Assembly (NCBI GenBank): GCA_012932295.1 | Contig: JAAONU010000048.1 | Span: forward strand, 1 to 64,000 | Direction: 5' to 3' | DNA from: Cyclina sinensis | Taxonomy: Eukaryota; Mollusca; Bivalvia; Venerida; Veneridae | Length of the DNA stretch: 64,000 nt | In this document: positions 61,751 through 64,000 of the stretch, in pieces | Position numbering within the stretch: the first letter of the stretch is position 1 | Layout: each line of letters opens with the position of its first letter | Program-made: the position numbers and the translations under genes | The notes under the pieces: model-generated | Databases searched by the model: none | What the model was told of the DNA's origin: nothing | What the model saw: the letters and a program-made list of their open reading frames with translations, nothing else

Positions 61751-64000
61751 GGAGTGATTATCCATGTGCTTTTGTCTTTATCATTTGAACCTGACATTTA
61801 TGAGCAGTGTAATTCTGCATTACTGCCTCGTACAGTAGGGATAAATCTACGCCAAAAAAAGAGGGGGAAAATACCGATGTTGTGACAGAAACTGGTGATT
61901 ACCAAAAACACATTTTTTTTTTATCAAAAGCAATATTTTCATAATTTTGTAATCAAACCATTTTAATCAGAGGCAAAGTTGTTATAATCGTGTCCAATGA
62001 CCTTTTAGATCAAAACTTCATCAAACAAAGAATTCTGTTAATTCGTATTTCATGGATTATGTAGTTCTTTGCTCAATGTTTACATTACTAAATCAGAATG
62101 CTCTGTGAAACTTAATGCTATTATACAAGGGGTATAATACAGAACTTCTGCTCTCTTGCATGCCTGTTAATGGTGATGTGGTAAGGTTTTCCTGAGTTAA
62201 ATTCTTTGCTCTATGTAAATAACTCACGAGTTTTGATGTGATGACTCATTTTTAGAAGGTCCCACAGATATTCAGAACTCCAAGAATTTGAGGAGTAATT
62301 TTGAGGAGGGTTCTTTAGTTCTGGCTCTAAGCAAGTGGTTTTGTTTCATATTACACTTTGCTGTTTAGACATTGTGTAATTGCCAAAGTATATGATACAG
62401 CTGTCTCTGTTTAGCCTAAATGTGATTATATCTACGAAATAATGATGATGTCATCACCAATTATATCTTAAAATTAGGGATAGCAATGGTTAAGCAATTA
62501 ATTGGTTAACCGTTCAATTATCAGTTACAAATTTCACTACCCAGTTATTCCAAATATAACTAAAAAATGAAAATCTTTGTTTTGGGCATTAATCCGTCTA
62601 GCACATGTGTTGCAAACAAGCATCAATTGGTGTATTCCGTAATTGGGTAAACAACGCAGGTGTGACAAATCACTTAAAATACTTTGTTTGACATGTTGAC
62701 TTGTTTTTTTGACATTTCTGACCATGAGTTTGTTTGTGCCAGTAACTTCAATGTAGCTGTATAACTTCTGAAGTCTTCAGAAACACCTTTGTCATTTGAA
62801 CATCGAAGAAAAGCGCCATTATGTAAAATTAACAGTCATATTATACATGTATTTCTGTGTTCTTACCAATGACACATATGAAGATGTTCAGTTTGGCTTA
62901 CTTCTTATAAAACAAGACAAAGCACCTTTGATCAGTGAAGAATAATTCACTCTAGAGTTCCTTCGATCCACTTACACAAGTAATGCACGTAAATTCCATG
63001 TATACAGACTGAAATAACAGCATGAACAGGCCGATTTCTTGACCTTGAATATTCATTTGATTATTTCAATCTAGCAATATGAAAGTTTTAAAAACTGGTA
63101 ATTTCATGTATGGACTTTTTGTGAAATTGCTTCAATGTTTGTTAATATGCAATGGTCAGTTAACATAAGTCAACAAGGCTAAGGGCTCACATTAAATTTT
63201 CTAATGGTTAACCTGTTCACTGTTCGAAAGAATATATTAGGGATGTCAACGAGTTGCCGAGTACTCGGATATCCGGATACTATGTTGGTATCCGGATACA
63301 AATTTGGTATCCGAATATTCATATACGAAATGAAAAAAAAAACAACGGTGAAATTTAACTTCAAACACTGGCAAAATTAATTCGCTAAACACAATCGCGT
63401 CTATTTACCGCCGGCGGCATATCCCTTGATTGGTTTATTGATAAAGCGTCTATCTGTCGCACGCCATTTAATGTGTTTATTCGTCTTGCAAACTGCTGGG
63501 ACCTAATGCGACATCCCCTTGTGTGACAATTACTTTAATCCATGGTGTTTATATAACCTATACTAGAGTATCTTGCCCCTTTGTTAATCAATTAGCAGTG
63601 TCAAACATGCCAATTAAGGGTTTCATGGTAACTTCCGCAAATGATTCTATGATAGTTTTAATGCAAGACTAATAAAAGAATGTCCTATCAAAATGTGATT
63701 ACTCAAATGATGTATCCAATCAACGATTTGCTAAAACAAGCATTATGATTTTAATATGTCAAACAATCATTCTTTGCTAAAGCATTCGCAGTAAAAACTT
63801 TGAACCATTCAAAAATAATAAACCCATTTAAAACTTCTAACACATTTGAAATCTTTGTTTTTTGATATTTTGTTGGCGCTCACATAGTCACGTAAGCTGC
63901 ATAAATACATGTTATGGTATACAAAAACGATAATGTGACATAGACTTGAGGATACAAATAAAACAGTGTTTTGATCTACGGTGATTTTAAATGATATTTT
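61751..64000. other. Unassigned right edge
   Basis: No gene is recognised. About 61790-61930 is an inverted relative of 26740-26880. Near 63240-63330 there is a short direct repeat of tatccggata. The missing 5' exons of the nucleotidase-like gene were looked for here on the minus strand and not found. Confidence 0.45.

Noticed and set aside
62537..62725. 62-codon minus-strand frame (CNTCARRI motif)
   Set aside because: Too little sequence to support a zinc finger, and no adjacent exon or transposase motif.

Overview
The window is eukaryotic, intron-rich and AT-rich. It is most likely from a bivalve mollusc, for two reasons. Most of it consists of elements built like the 'pearl' family described from bivalves: a short conserved left end, an internal array of roughly 120-170 bp units, an (ACGG)n-like microsatellite, and a hairpin right end finishing in GGTGAGCTAAAAA. 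A SINE-like element also has a body that resembles mollusc SINEs from memory. There are no bacterial operons and no long intact ORFs, and most of the short open frames are chance frames inside repeats.

One cellular gene can be assembled. It lies on the minus strand across about 46 kb and encodes a UshA/CD73-like 5'-nucleotidase (metallophosphoesterase). Its exons, in transcript order, are 49404-49526 (metal-site motif GGHDHDY), 45552-45717, 25653-25748, 21124-21291, 14055-14227 and 7665-7742. These are followed by two alternative copies of one exon, 4245-4369 and 4059-4183. A tentative terminal exon is 3241-3340, with AATAAA just downstream. Splice phases match at every firm junction and the joined protein reads through without a stop. 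The N-terminal half with the first metal ligands was not found and probably lies beyond 64000. A possible microexon sits at 56975-57002.

The clearest unusual feature of the gene is the pair of 125-bp exons separated by a 61-bp intron. They share the same phase, 29 of 41 encoded residues are identical, and using both or neither would break the frame, so they look like mutually exclusive exons.

The introns are packed with mobile DNA. At least a dozen elements with a GGGCC..GGCCC left hairpin are present, and all of those recognised lie in the same (+) orientation, antisense to the gene. Their right-end hairpin varies in sequence but keeps its pairing by compensatory change. Related families carry other end hairpins (8 kb-scale arrays at 21.4-23.9, 24.2-25.5, 38.9-41.6, 42.2-43.6 and 46.2-47.7 kb). 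Several arrays are rich in nuclear-receptor-like sites (TCAAGGTCA, TGACCTTTGACCT). Two DNA transposons with CGCGG-rich ends and TA target duplications (9890-11003, 51895-53622) interrupt repeats whose uninterrupted relatives are also in the window. Other insertions are an 8-bp-TSD hAT-like element (22933-23395), a TIR element (12177-13060), a tRNA-derived SINE (about 38450-38662) and a plus-strand ORF (48110-48520) resembling a mobile-element cysteine-protease-like domain.

Remaining single-copy-looking stretches (for example 5.5-7.6, 26-28, 31.4-32.9, 34.5-38.4 and 61.8-64 kb) show no gene I can support.
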